Source: Bacteroidales bacterium (lineage in GTDB: Bacteria; Bacteroidota; Bacteroidia; Bacteroidales; UBA932). Taken from it: 54,716 nt of DNA. Under the pieces are notes generated by a model. The model was not told the DNA's origin. It saw only the letters and a list, made by a program, of their open reading frames with translations, and did not search any database. Each line of letters opens with the position of its first letter. Position 1 is the first letter of the stretch. A program made the translations under genes and the position numbers. This document shows positions 34,040-41,915 of the stretch, piece after piece. The stretch covers positions 1 through 54,716 of the forward strand of contig JAFZUX010000012.1 in NCBI GenBank assembly GCA_017618115.1, read 5' to 3'.

Positions 34040-35683
34040 TTAGTTCAACTCATGTACTAAACGGACAGATATACCGTAACGTTTAAAAGTTCTGTTGTGC
34101 GGATCAAATCCGTCATTGCTGAATCTCAGGCAGTAATTTTCGTCATCATCATAAATTGAACTTGAAGCATAGTAGCCGGTTGGATCATCTGTATAACCAT
34201 AGCCGCCCTCAATGAAGTAGAGATAATTACTATATCTAAAGCCGCCAACTGGGAGGAATACACAGCCCGCATTTTCAAGATTCGTCCAACCCGCAGAGGT
34301 TACTGTAGCTCCCCAACCTTTGGCTCCACTATTTGCATAGTTACCATTACTGATAGTATTGGTGTTCCATGTTACACCACTAGGCGTACCGCCGGCATAG
34401 CGATCTGGAAAAATGATAAAACCCTTAATTTCATTCACAGTTGCTTTTGTACACAAAACATTCAATATGGCCAATGTAGAACCACCGGTGTTAATTACAA
34501 TCTGTCCACCACGTTTTCTATAATTTTCATGATTGATCTCATCTTTTCCGGTCAAATACTTCCATTCCGGATCTGATAAGGTTTTCCAATAGTTCTTGCC
34601 GCGTCCCCCAATATTGTTATTACCCCAGTCTACAAAAGAACCTGAATAATCGCCCGAGCCCATATCAATGCCATAACTCGGCGCAGACGTGCTAAATCCA
34701 AAGAGATCAACTGTACCACTAGATGTTGATAAAGTTCCTTTACCATTTACTGCAATATTACCTGAATTTACGCCAATAATGTCATATTGGTGAGTCGCAA
34801 AATTCCAAGTCCAATTTGAGCCATCATATGAAGCCTGTAAGTTACCCGGAGCAATGATAACTCGCTTAGTATCACTTACTGAGAATACATGCACTTCATC
34901 CATTGCAAGCCCTTCTGTTCTATACAATTTTCCCGATGCCAAAGTAACACCGCTTTTCTCTTTCATATACGCCTTTGTTGCTGTAAGGGCAGCAATGCTT
35001 ACATATTTAGGAGTTGCACTTCCGTTGAGCGCTACATAAATGTATTCCAACGAAGATGGTTTTACAACATATTTTTCAGAACCAGAGTCAGAGCCTAAGA
35101 AAACGCTGAGTGTTGTCACACTGCTAGTTATATCGGTAGCACCATCTTTTAATGAGAACTTCCAGATGCAAATGCTTGGAGTCATTGTCACTCCTGTAGG
35201 AAGGGTTGCATCTCCTCCCGATACGGTTAGCGTACCTGTACCGCTGCTGGCTGCGTAGTTGTCCTTTATATTTTCAAGCGTGCCTATCTGGTTGGCCTTC
35301 AGGTCTGTATCGTTATGCCAATAGTTGTACGGGAAACCAAAAGTGATAGTACTTGCATCCTTAGGGTCAGTCATTGTAACACTAATGGTTGCGTTACCGC
35401 TTCCATCTACTGCCGTTACAGTTGCCTGAGCTTCAACGTCTTCATTGGATGTGTTTTTATACTTAACCCAGATGTAATCACCCACTTCCCAAGTTGTTAA
35501 TATGGTTCCGTCACTGGTTTCATTCATAACAGTTTTTGTATTGATTCCAGGAGCCGGTGCCAAAGAGGTAACCAATGTAACCTCGTTATTTTCAGAAACC
35601 ACCGAGTTGTCCTCTTTTGTGCAGGCTGTAAAAGTTGTTACAACCAGCGCAAGAACTCCTAAAATATATTGTGTTGCTTTCAT
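34040..35683 (-). CDS. Fimbrillin-like plus FISUMP-like lipoprotein (pair 8)
   Basis: A 547-residue lipoprotein: lipobox FTAC, then TKEDN. The N-terminal part closely follows 31919-33604 (TVMNETSDGTILTTWEVGDY, FGFPYNYWHND). C-terminal domain: KRVIIAPGNLQASYD, WNFATHQYDIIG, DLFGFSTSAP, YWKTLSDPEWKYL, GCVFLPVGGFRYSN, GYYASSSIYDDDENYCLRFS and terminus YGISVRLVHELN. The duplicated 5' module with a divergent 3' domain suggests recent duplication followed by exchange or selection on the exposed part. Confidence 0.72.
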   Translation of the reverse strand: MKATQYILGVLALVVTTFTACTKEDNSVVSENNEVTLVTSLAPAPGINTKTVMNETSDGTILTTWEVGDYIWVKYKNTSNEDVEAQATVTAVDGSGNATISVTMTDPKDASTITFGFPYNYWHNDTDLKANQIGTLENIKDNYAASSGTGTLTVSGGDATLPTGVTMTPSICIWKFSLKDGATDITSSVTTLSVFLGSDSGSEKYVVKPSSLEYIYVALNGSATPKYVSIAALTATKAYMKEKSGVTLASGKLYRTEGLAMDEVHVFSVSDTKRVIIAPGNLQASYDGSNWTWNFATHQYDIIGVNSGNIAVNGKGTLSTSSGTVDLFGFSTSAPSYGIDMGSGDYSGSFVDWGNNNIGGRGKNYWKTLSDPEWKYLTGKDEINHENYRKRGGQIVINTGGSTLAILNVLCTKATVNEIKGFIIFPDRYAGGTPSGVTWNTNTISNGNYANSGAKGWGATVTSAGWTNLENAGCVFLPVGGFRYSNYLYFIEGGYGYTDDPTGYYASSSIYDDDENYCLRFSNDGFDPHNRTFKRYGISVRLVHELN

Positions 35684-35706
35684 GGATTTCTCTGATTAAA
35701 AGTTAA

Positions 35707-35880
35707 TTAAAAGAAGAAAGGTGCTCCACCGCCACCACCAAAGTTAAATGGATCTCCACCATTACCAAAGTCACCGGGACTTCCAACTCCACCACCGCTT
35801 TCACATACTACACCTTCGCTAATTATCCCTAGAACGTCTGTCTTTGGAGATAAGTAAAATTGTTTTGCTTTTGTTTTCAT
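35707..35880 (-). CDS. Small lipoprotein-partner ORF, member 8
   Basis: A 57-residue peptide: MKTKAKQFYLSPKTDVLGI, core ISEGVVCES, Gly-rich tail with GGDPFNFGGGGGAPFFF. It differs from member 7 at only a few positions and by three added residues. I chose the Met at 35880 because it matches the family start. No signal peptide. Confidence 0.65.
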   Translation of the reverse strand: MKTKAKQFYLSPKTDVLGIISEGVVCESGGGVGSPGDFGNGGDPFNFGGGGGAPFFF

Positions 35881-35901
35881 CTTATGTGTATTTGTTCTGT
35901 A

Positions 35902-35909
35902 CAAATTTA
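35902..35909 (-). promoter_or_regulatory. -7 box of pair 8
   Basis: The minus strand reads TAAATTTG, matching TAnnTTTG, 21 bases before the small ORF. Confidence 0.4.
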
Positions 35910-35932
35910 TTCAATATCTACATAAAAAGAAA

Positions 35933-35955
35933 GAGCCCGGTGCAAAACCGAGCTC
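35933..35955 (-). terminator. Terminator of lipoprotein gene 35986-37863
   Basis: GAGC-CGGT pairs with ACCG-GCTC around a GCAAA loop, with one mismatch. On the minus strand it is followed by a T-rich run. Confidence 0.65.
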
Positions 35956-35985
35956 CCTTTTTCTTAATGTTCAAATCTATAGACT

Positions 35986-37863
35986 TTATTCAACGTCGCG
36001 AACATAACGAATATGATTTCTCATTTTGTTAGAACCCCAATCGACCTTAGGACCAGCATCTGGCCAAGTGAAATAATAACGATTAGAACTAGTAAAGTAA
36101 GCCCAATAAAATCCCTGCTTAGCATAAGAGCCAGTGCTACTGCCCCAAGACCACTTATTATTAGAGTACAGTCCTCTATTTGTATTAAAAAGAAGCACAA
36201 ATCCTTTTCCAAGATATTTTGCGTAGTCAGTAACAGTTCCCTCGGTTAAATCCTCGCCGATATCGGAAGCTTGTGTCTCATCAGGAGGTAAAAGCAAGCA
36301 GTACTGATGATCAGGAATGGTAACTTTATAGTAAGGATCAACACCACTATCCAAATTTGTGCGATAAACTAAATTGTTCCACTGATACGGTTTTGGAACT
36401 CCCGGAAAACTGGTCTCACTCGCACCTAGATTTTTCCAAGTTATTCCATAAACTGTATTAGTAGCAAGGCCACTGTCTATATACATATCAAACCATACTC
36501 GTTTTGTAGGAGCAGTTGAACTTATGTTTCCATGTTCCCAATCGGTAAAAGGTTCTGTAAATGAATATACTCCATTATCAACGCCCAAGTCACCAGGGGA
36601 GAAGTATACTTGTTTACCTGTGGTTTCCACAGTAAATTTATAGTCTTTAACAGTCACTGTCAGAGCATAGATCTTCCCCATTTCAAAGCCACCATCCGGG
36701 GCATTATATAAACCGGAATATACCTTTCCGTCAGCAGTTACTACCTGGAATGCAAGCTGGTCGTTGCCGGATGTAAATTTAAGCATGGCTTTAACAGGAT
36801 TGTTCATATCTGTCGCACTGGAAACTGTATAAGGACCGTATGTTGAACCACTATACAACTTATTATTGCAAGAGAACAGACGTACAAATCTAAGGTTATT
36901 ATTTAAAGGATTGTTGCTATTGTTACCATCCTCAAAGGTAAATGAGAAAATACTTTGATCGTCACTAAGAGTTATTGTCCTTTTAACGCCTTTTGTATTT
37001 TTTGCCTGATAGTTAAATGATAAAATGCCTACTTTGAGAGAGTTTCCTCCACTTATAGCATCATACGCAACAACGTATATGTTAGAATAGTCTCCGGTTG
37101 GAAGTGAAACATTCAGCACTAGACTATTTCCTTCATTCAAAAGAGGAACGTCTGTTCCATCTTTGGTAATTGTGATAGTAGTTGAATTACTACCACTGGC
37201 ATTTGATAATGCAATTGTAGATGTGCCATCTCCCTTTACTGGAGATGGGATGGTAAAATTACCTGCCACATTCTTTCCGTCAAAATCAATTTCCAATCGT
37301 TTGGTGCCAGCAGGAATGCTATTTACGGTAAGACGCAATAGACCACAGAGCTGATAGAAATCCCAACGGGTTCCTGTGTTGTAGGCTATCATAGGACAAG
37401 GAGACTTTTCTCCGTTCGCATCCGTCACTTGATCAAGTGTATAGTTAGCTGGAAGCGTTACATCAAGGGAAGTGCCACTCTGACCATAATTGGAAGCAGA
37501 AGCATTTACTATGTTACTTGGGTAAATGGCAAATGCATCGCGAGTATATCCCTCTTCATAAGTTACTGTGAAAGAAGCAGAAGGTTCTGCAACGTCCGCC
37601 CCGGAAGAGGTAACATACTTATGGTCATCGCCCTTTGAAACATGAACGGCAACAGCATCACCTACACTCCATTTGAAAATTGAAGCATTATCGTTATCAA
37701 TTGTTGCCTTAGAGGATACCTTACGGCCACCTGAGATCTTTTCTGTTATCATAACCACGTCAGAATCCGGCTCTTGTCCCTTCTGAATAGGCTCGTTCTC
37801 TAATTTGCTACATGAAAGTGTAATAGCTGCAAGCAGGGAGGTATAAATAATTATCTTTTTCAT
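35986..37863 (-). CDS. Chimeric fimbrillin-like lipoprotein (pair 9)
   Basis: A 625-residue lipoprotein, the longest of the cluster: lipobox TLSC, then SKLENE. The first roughly 310 residues follow the 28223/38192/39994 subfamily (EEGYTRDAFAIYPSNI, SPCPMIAYN, YQLCGLLRLTVNSIP). The remainder follows 26222-27715 (FTFEDGNN, KQVYFSPGDLG, CLLLPPDETQASDIG, YYFTWPDAGPKVDWGSNKM). It therefore looks like a fusion of two subfamilies. Small ORF 37883-38008 is 19 bases upstream. No promoter was recognised before it. Confidence 0.72.
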   Translation of the reverse strand: MKKIIIYTSLLAAITLSCSKLENEPIQKGQEPDSDVVMITEKISGGRKVSSKATIDNDNASIFKWSVGDAVAVHVSKGDDHKYVTSSGADVAEPSASFTVTYEEGYTRDAFAIYPSNIVNASASNYGQSGTSLDVTLPANYTLDQVTDANGEKSPCPMIAYNTGTRWDFYQLCGLLRLTVNSIPAGTKRLEIDFDGKNVAGNFTIPSPVKGDGTSTIALSNASGSNSTTITITKDGTDVPLLNEGNSLVLNVSLPTGDYSNIYVVAYDAISGGNSLKVGILSFNYQAKNTKGVKRTITLSDDQSIFSFTFEDGNNSNNPLNNNLRFVRLFSCNNKLYSGSTYGPYTVSSATDMNNPVKAMLKFTSGNDQLAFQVVTADGKVYSGLYNAPDGGFEMGKIYALTVTVKDYKFTVETTGKQVYFSPGDLGVDNGVYSFTEPFTDWEHGNISSTAPTKRVWFDMYIDSGLATNTVYGITWKNLGASETSFPGVPKPYQWNNLVYRTNLDSGVDPYYKVTIPDHQYCLLLPPDETQASDIGEDLTEGTVTDYAKYLGKGFVLLFNTNRGLYSNNKWSWGSSTGSYAKQGFYWAYFTSSNRYYFTWPDAGPKVDWGSNKMRNHIRYVRDVE

Positions 37864-37882
37864 GTTGATTCCGATTAATTTG

Positions 37883-38008
37883 TTATTCCCATTCATCATC
37901 ATAACCATGGCCCTCACCACTTTGACATACGATACTTTCTGTGATTAACTTAAGAACCTCTGTCTCTGGAGAGATATAAATCTCCTTTGGTTTCATTTTG
38001 GTCTTCAT
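37883..38008 (-). CDS. Small lipoprotein-partner ORF, member 9
   Basis: A 41-residue peptide: MKTKMKPKEIYISPETEVLK, core LITESIVCQS, acidic tail ending YDDEWE. E-S replaces E-G in the core. AAAGGAG lies ten bases before the ATG. No signal peptide, and no TAnnTTTG-like box in the preceding 100 bases. Confidence 0.6.
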   Translation of the reverse strand: MKTKMKPKEIYISPETEVLKLITESIVCQSGEGHGYDDEWE

Positions 38009-38134
38009 CTTTCTTACGCTCCTTTAACCTATTTTTAAGTCTTTAGTTACGTTTTTGTGTATCTCACGATTAAGTAATATTAACCTTCATTATTTTTTCC
38101 ATCTTACCGCCAGAACCAATAAAGACAAAACAAA

Positions 38135-38167
38135 AATGGTCGGGAAGTTTTTCTCTTCCTGACCATT
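38135..38167 (-). terminator. Terminator of lipoprotein gene 38192-39757
   Basis: AATGGTCGGGAAG (38135-38147) pairs with CTTCCTGACCATT (38155-38167), with one G-T pair. The minus strand then reads TTTTTG. Confidence 0.8.
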
Positions 38168-38191
38168 CAAAGAATTTATTAAGTACTTCTT

Positions 38192-39757
38192 CTATTCGTG
38201 AATTAGACGAACGGAGCAATAATAAGCATAGGTAGTAGAAGGGGTCTTATTTTCAGAACTTTCACTATAACCACAATCGTAGAAATTCAAATAATAAGCC
38301 TTACTGGGACCATCCTCAGTCGTATACCAATAATATCCATTATCACCGGCCTCATCCCAATATTCACCCATATATCCCACAGAACAATATCCTGAAGCGG
38401 GCAAGAATACAAATCCTTTAGAAATGTAAGTTTCTAAATCAACATCTTCTGTTATGTAATCTTTGTCTTCTTCCAAATCCGCCACATCTATTAACGTCGC
38501 TCCGTCAGGTGGAAGCAACATACCAATCTGGTCTCCATCACTACCTAAATCAACTATATAGCATCTGTGAACCCCTGTATTCATCGTCCGACCATCAAAA
38601 TATAAATAGTTCCACTCATCAAATGTCATAGCTTTCCAACCTAAAATACCGTTAACCGTGAACGGACGAGGAGTTTCGCTTGCTGTTGCTATTTCATTCC
38701 AAGTAAAGTAGCCGCGTGCAGATGTTTCTAATGGTGAGCTATTATAACCAAGGCTTCCACCATTGGTATTGAAAGGCTTGGCTTCAAAAGCATAAGTCTC
38801 ACTGCCGCTACCAACTGTGTATGCCGCATCTGTCTTAACCAAGTTGCCGGGGGAGAAGAATACTTTCTTTGTATCACTGACAGAGAATGATACCATTGCT
38901 GTCGTAAGCTTCTTGGCATGAGCGCGTTTAGCAGAGTATGGAACGGTAGGAGCACTTATGCTATTAATGTTACGGATTGCAGCCACTTTAGTCGTACTAC
39001 CTACTGGCGTGATGTACAAATAATCATACGTGCCCGTAGGCAGCGGAATGTTAACGGTCGCAGTCGTGGTTCCGACTGCGAAGGTAATGGTGATTTTGTC
39101 TTCGCCGTCAGCAGGAGTGTCTGTGGCTATTATGGATGTGCCTGGCGTAACGGCAGACGCGATGGAGAAGGCTCCATTGACCTTCTTGCCCGGGAACTGG
39201 ATTACCATACCGGTCGCATCGGAGGGGATGCTATTCACCGTTAGGCGCAACAGGCCACAGAGCTGGCTAAAGGTCCAGCCGTTGCCAGCCTCGTTGGTGG
39301 CAATCATCGGGCAAGGAGTCTTGGTTTCACTTACCTCAGCCAGTGTATAGCTGGCGGGCAGAGTTACATCAAGGGCCGTGCCGCTTTGGCCATAGTTTGC
39401 CGCATCCGTTGCCACAATAGAGGCGGGATAGATAGCGAAGGCATCACGTGATTGACCATCGGGATAGGTGACACTAAATGTTGCAGATTTACTGCCGCCA
39501 GATGCAAGTGCCGTTGTTGTATAGTATTGTCCGTTATTTACATGAACGGCCAGTTGATCTCCAGTACTCCATGTAAACTTGGCATCAGCATCAATGTCTG
39601 CCTTTGAGGACGGATCTACATTGGCTGAAACTTTCTCAGTAATCATTACTACATCAGAGTCTGGGTCTACATCCTTCTGGAGAGGTTCATTTTCTAATTT
39701 GCTGCAAGCGGTTGCAACTGTTGCAAGTATTGCTGTATAAATGAATATCTTTTTCAT
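38192..39757 (-). CDS. Fimbrillin-like plus FISUMP-like lipoprotein (pair 10)
   Basis: A 521-residue lipoprotein: MKKIFIYTAILATV signal, lipobox ATAC, SKLENE. The N-terminal domain has DAKFTWSTGDQLAVHVNN, SRDAFAIYPASIV, CPMIATNEAGNGWTFSQLCG. The C-terminal domain has KKVFFSPGNLVKTD, LLPPDGATLIDVADL, GFVFLPASGYCSVG, YYWYTTEDGP and the terminus YYCSVRLIHE. Several Cys residues near the C-terminus (CGYS, YYCSV) are unusual among the paralogues. Small ORF 39770-39901 is 12 bases upstream. Confidence 0.72.
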   Translation of the reverse strand: MKKIFIYTAILATVATACSKLENEPLQKDVDPDSDVVMITEKVSANVDPSSKADIDADAKFTWSTGDQLAVHVNNGQYYTTTALASGGSKSATFSVTYPDGQSRDAFAIYPASIVATDAANYGQSGTALDVTLPASYTLAEVSETKTPCPMIATNEAGNGWTFSQLCGLLRLTVNSIPSDATGMVIQFPGKKVNGAFSIASAVTPGTSIIATDTPADGEDKITITFAVGTTTATVNIPLPTGTYDYLYITPVGSTTKVAAIRNINSISAPTVPYSAKRAHAKKLTTAMVSFSVSDTKKVFFSPGNLVKTDAAYTVGSGSETYAFEAKPFNTNGGSLGYNSSPLETSARGYFTWNEIATASETPRPFTVNGILGWKAMTFDEWNYLYFDGRTMNTGVHRCYIVDLGSDGDQIGMLLPPDGATLIDVADLEEDKDYITEDVDLETYISKGFVFLPASGYCSVGYMGEYWDEAGDNGYYWYTTEDGPSKAYYLNFYDCGYSESSENKTPSTTYAYYCSVRLIHE

Positions 39758-39769
39758 GGCTATTTCAGT

Positions 39770-39901
39770 TTAAGAATCCCACTCCATATCTTCTCCGCCA
39801 GCATTCTGGTTGCTGGTTGTCATAATACCTTCACTCAGAAGTTCATAAACTTCGGTAACGGGAGAGAGGTAAATCTCCTTTGGTTTTGTGTTGGCCATCA
39901 T
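39770..39901 (-). CDS. Small lipoprotein-partner ORF, member 10
   Basis: A 43-residue peptide: MMANTKPKEIYLSPVTEVYE, core LLSEGIMTTS, tail ending GGEDMEWDS. A start at the second Met (39898) is equally possible. From the YLSP motif on it is identical in protein to member 11, and nearly identical in DNA. No signal peptide. Only a weak -7-like match was seen upstream. Confidence 0.62.
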   Translation of the reverse strand: MMANTKPKEIYLSPVTEVYELLSEGIMTTSNQNAGGEDMEWDS

Positions 39902-39993
39902 TGTGTGTATTTATTTGATGTTGTGCAATTTATGGTTGTGCACTTAATTGGTTATTGTTTTGTTTCTTCAATAATTATTAGTTCTCTGAGGGT

Positions 39994-41601
39994 CTAATTT
40001 GCTGATTTTATGAGGCGGACAGGGTAATAAATGTTGGAATTAAGGGACTGGCTGGACTCTTTAATTGATATTGTAATTACCGAGGTAACGGCAAAATGAA
40101 AAAACCTTTCTAAAGATTCATCAGGCATATAATAGTCTGTTAAGTAAGCCCATGGCATTGATATCGGCCCCGTAAAGGTTCGGCCAGGCATATAATTACC
40201 CGTACCAGGCAGGAATACACAACCATAGTTTGAAATTAGATAATTAAGAACCGATAAATTTATGGTACTTAAATTCTCTATATTCTTTTTTCCGACATTT
40301 GAAGTTACAATATCCGGACAAACAATATGAGCGCCATCTCTTAGCAATACTAAGCCAATAATATCTACGTCTGTATCAACTACATTGACAAAAATAAAGC
40401 AACCTCGTTGACTATTGACGGGATCTCCTGTTATGGAAGTCCCATTAAAATAAATGGCTGTTTGAGGGTTGCTCCAAACAAAAGCTCCCCACTCGGACTG
40501 AGATGGTAACTTCCAACCAGCAGGAAGTTTTGAGAGTTCCGCACTTATTGTTGAAGCCCTGAAATAGTATTTATTAACGGAAGAACTTTGGCCAAAATAA
40601 CCCAAGAATTCGGTGGGATTACCTTCTGTAAAAGAATAAGTAACATTGACACCATCATCTTCTCTCTTTAGGGTGCCTGGGGCTATCCAATAACCACGGA
40701 AGGCCAATTTTGTATTATCTACAGTAACCTTCTTGCCGTGAGCTCTTTGTGCGGTATAAGTAGGGGATGGATTTAAGGTTGTAGGGGCGGTACTGCTGAG
40801 GTATTTAATTACCTCTGACAATTGTTCTGATGTGCTGTTAAGATAGGATACAGCAATTTTTTCATACTCGCCAACCGGGAGTGGGATATTGATTGTGGCT
40901 GAGGTCAGTCCGGTCATTCCGGTAACAGTAATCTTATCCTCTGTAGTAGAAGAAGCTGTTGCAATGGTTGAAGTTCCAGGATTTGGGGTTGCAATAGAAA
41001 AGTTTCCGCAAACCTTCTTTCCTTTGAAGTCCAGCAAAATAGAGGCAGTTCCGGATGGTATGTTCTCTATCGAGAGGCGGAGTAAACCGCAGAGCTGTTT
41101 GAATGTCCAACTTGCTCCTGTATTATCTGCAATCATTGGGCAAGGGGTGGTTTCACCAGTCACTTTAGCAAGGGGATAACTTGCCGGAAGGGTTACCGTA
41201 AGTGTGCTTGTGCCGGTGTTGTACGAGTCTGCGTTTACGATAGTGCTCGGGTAAACAGCAAAGGCATCACGGGTATATCCTTCGTCATAGGCAACCGTAA
41301 ATGAGGCTGAGGGGCCGGAAGTGGAGGCTCCTTGTGCTCCAGCATCTGATGTGAATACAAATTTTGGAGTTGCCCCATCAGTAACGTGAACTGCTATGTT
41401 GTCACCTTCAGTCCATGAGAAGGTTGCTCCTTCATTAGCAATTGTTGCCTTTGACGCTGGATCCACGCTGCCGGAAACTTTCTCAAATATCATTTTTACC
41501 CCACTAGGATCTTTGACTTCCTGAGAAGATTCGTTATCTAATTTGCTGCAAGCAGTTGCAACTATTGCAAGTATTGCTGTATAAATGAATATCTTTTTCA
41601 T
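39994..41601 (-). CDS. Fimbrillin-like lipoprotein with divergent C-terminal domain (pair 11)
   Basis: A 535-residue lipoprotein: signal MKKIFIYTAILAIV, lipobox ATAC, SKLDNE. The N-terminal domain follows the pair 5/9/10 subfamily (GATFSWTEGDNIAVHVTDG, DEGYTRDAFAVYPS, TPCPMIADN, QLCGLLRLSIENIPSG). The C-terminal part has FRGYWIAPGTLKRED, LPAGWKLPSQSEWGAF, GCVFLPGTGNYMPG and ends IYYPVRLIKSAN, a FISUMP-like pattern with a long unconserved insert. Small ORF 41614-41745 is 12 bases upstream. Confidence 0.7.
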   Translation of the reverse strand: MKKIFIYTAILAIVATACSKLDNESSQEVKDPSGVKMIFEKVSGSVDPASKATIANEGATFSWTEGDNIAVHVTDGATPKFVFTSDAGAQGASTSGPSASFTVAYDEGYTRDAFAVYPSTIVNADSYNTGTSTLTVTLPASYPLAKVTGETTPCPMIADNTGASWTFKQLCGLLRLSIENIPSGTASILLDFKGKKVCGNFSIATPNPGTSTIATASSTTEDKITVTGMTGLTSATINIPLPVGEYEKIAVSYLNSTSEQLSEVIKYLSSTAPTTLNPSPTYTAQRAHGKKVTVDNTKLAFRGYWIAPGTLKREDDGVNVTYSFTEGNPTEFLGYFGQSSSVNKYYFRASTISAELSKLPAGWKLPSQSEWGAFVWSNPQTAIYFNGTSITGDPVNSQRGCFIFVNVVDTDVDIIGLVLLRDGAHIVCPDIVTSNVGKKNIENLSTINLSVLNYLISNYGCVFLPGTGNYMPGRTFTGPISMPWAYLTDYYMPDESLERFFHFAVTSVITISIKESSQSLNSNIYYPVRLIKSAN

Positions 41602-41613
41602 AGCTGTTTCAAT

Positions 41614-41745
41614 TTAAGAATCCCACTCCATATCTTCTCCGCCAGCATTCTGGTTGCTGGTTGTCATAATACCTTCACTCAGAAGTTCGTAAACTTCGGT
41701 AACAGGAGAGAGGTAAATCTCCTTTAATCTTGTTTTGGTTTCCAT
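41614..41745 (-). CDS. Small lipoprotein-partner ORF, member 11
   Basis: A 43-residue peptide: METKTRLKEIYLSPVTEVYE, core LLSEGIMTTS, tail GGEDMEWDS. From YLSP onward the protein is identical to member 10. No signal peptide. A GATATTTG box lies at 41769-41776, 23 bases upstream. Confidence 0.62.
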   Translation of the reverse strand: METKTRLKEIYLSPVTEVYELLSEGIMTTSNQNAGGEDMEWDS

Positions 41746-41768
41746 CTTTGCACTGTTTATTCTGGGTG

Positions 41769-41776
41769 CAAATATC
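41769..41776 (-). promoter_or_regulatory. -7 box of pair 11 (GATATTTG type)
   Basis: The minus strand reads GATATTTG, the same variant used before pairs 1, 3 and 5. The -33 element is unclear. Confidence 0.35.
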
Positions 41777-41884
41777 AACAATAATACCAGAAGAAAAAAG
41801 TATTTGAGGTTCTTCCGTGGGTGATTTAACGAATTCTTAAATAGATGCTCTGAGGGGCTTTGCAGAGCGGTTGTTGGGGTGAGG

Positions 41885-41905
41885 GGAAACTATCGCGGAG
41901 GAAAG
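41885..41905 (+). repeat. Flank repeat 'B', copy 2 (ATPase module)
   Basis: 21 bases identical to 43564-43584 and to the reverse complement of 21641-21661. It ends ten bases beyond the stop codon of the leftward ATPase gene. The bases to its left (GCGGTTGTTGG, GGTGAGG) are also partly shared with copies 3 and 4. Confidence 0.8.
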
Positions 41906-41915
41906 GGATAGATTC

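Noticed and set aside
21735-41745. Diversity-generating retroelement within the lipoprotein cluster
   Set aside because: No reverse transcriptase or template repeat was found; only the fold of the C-terminal domains is suggestive.
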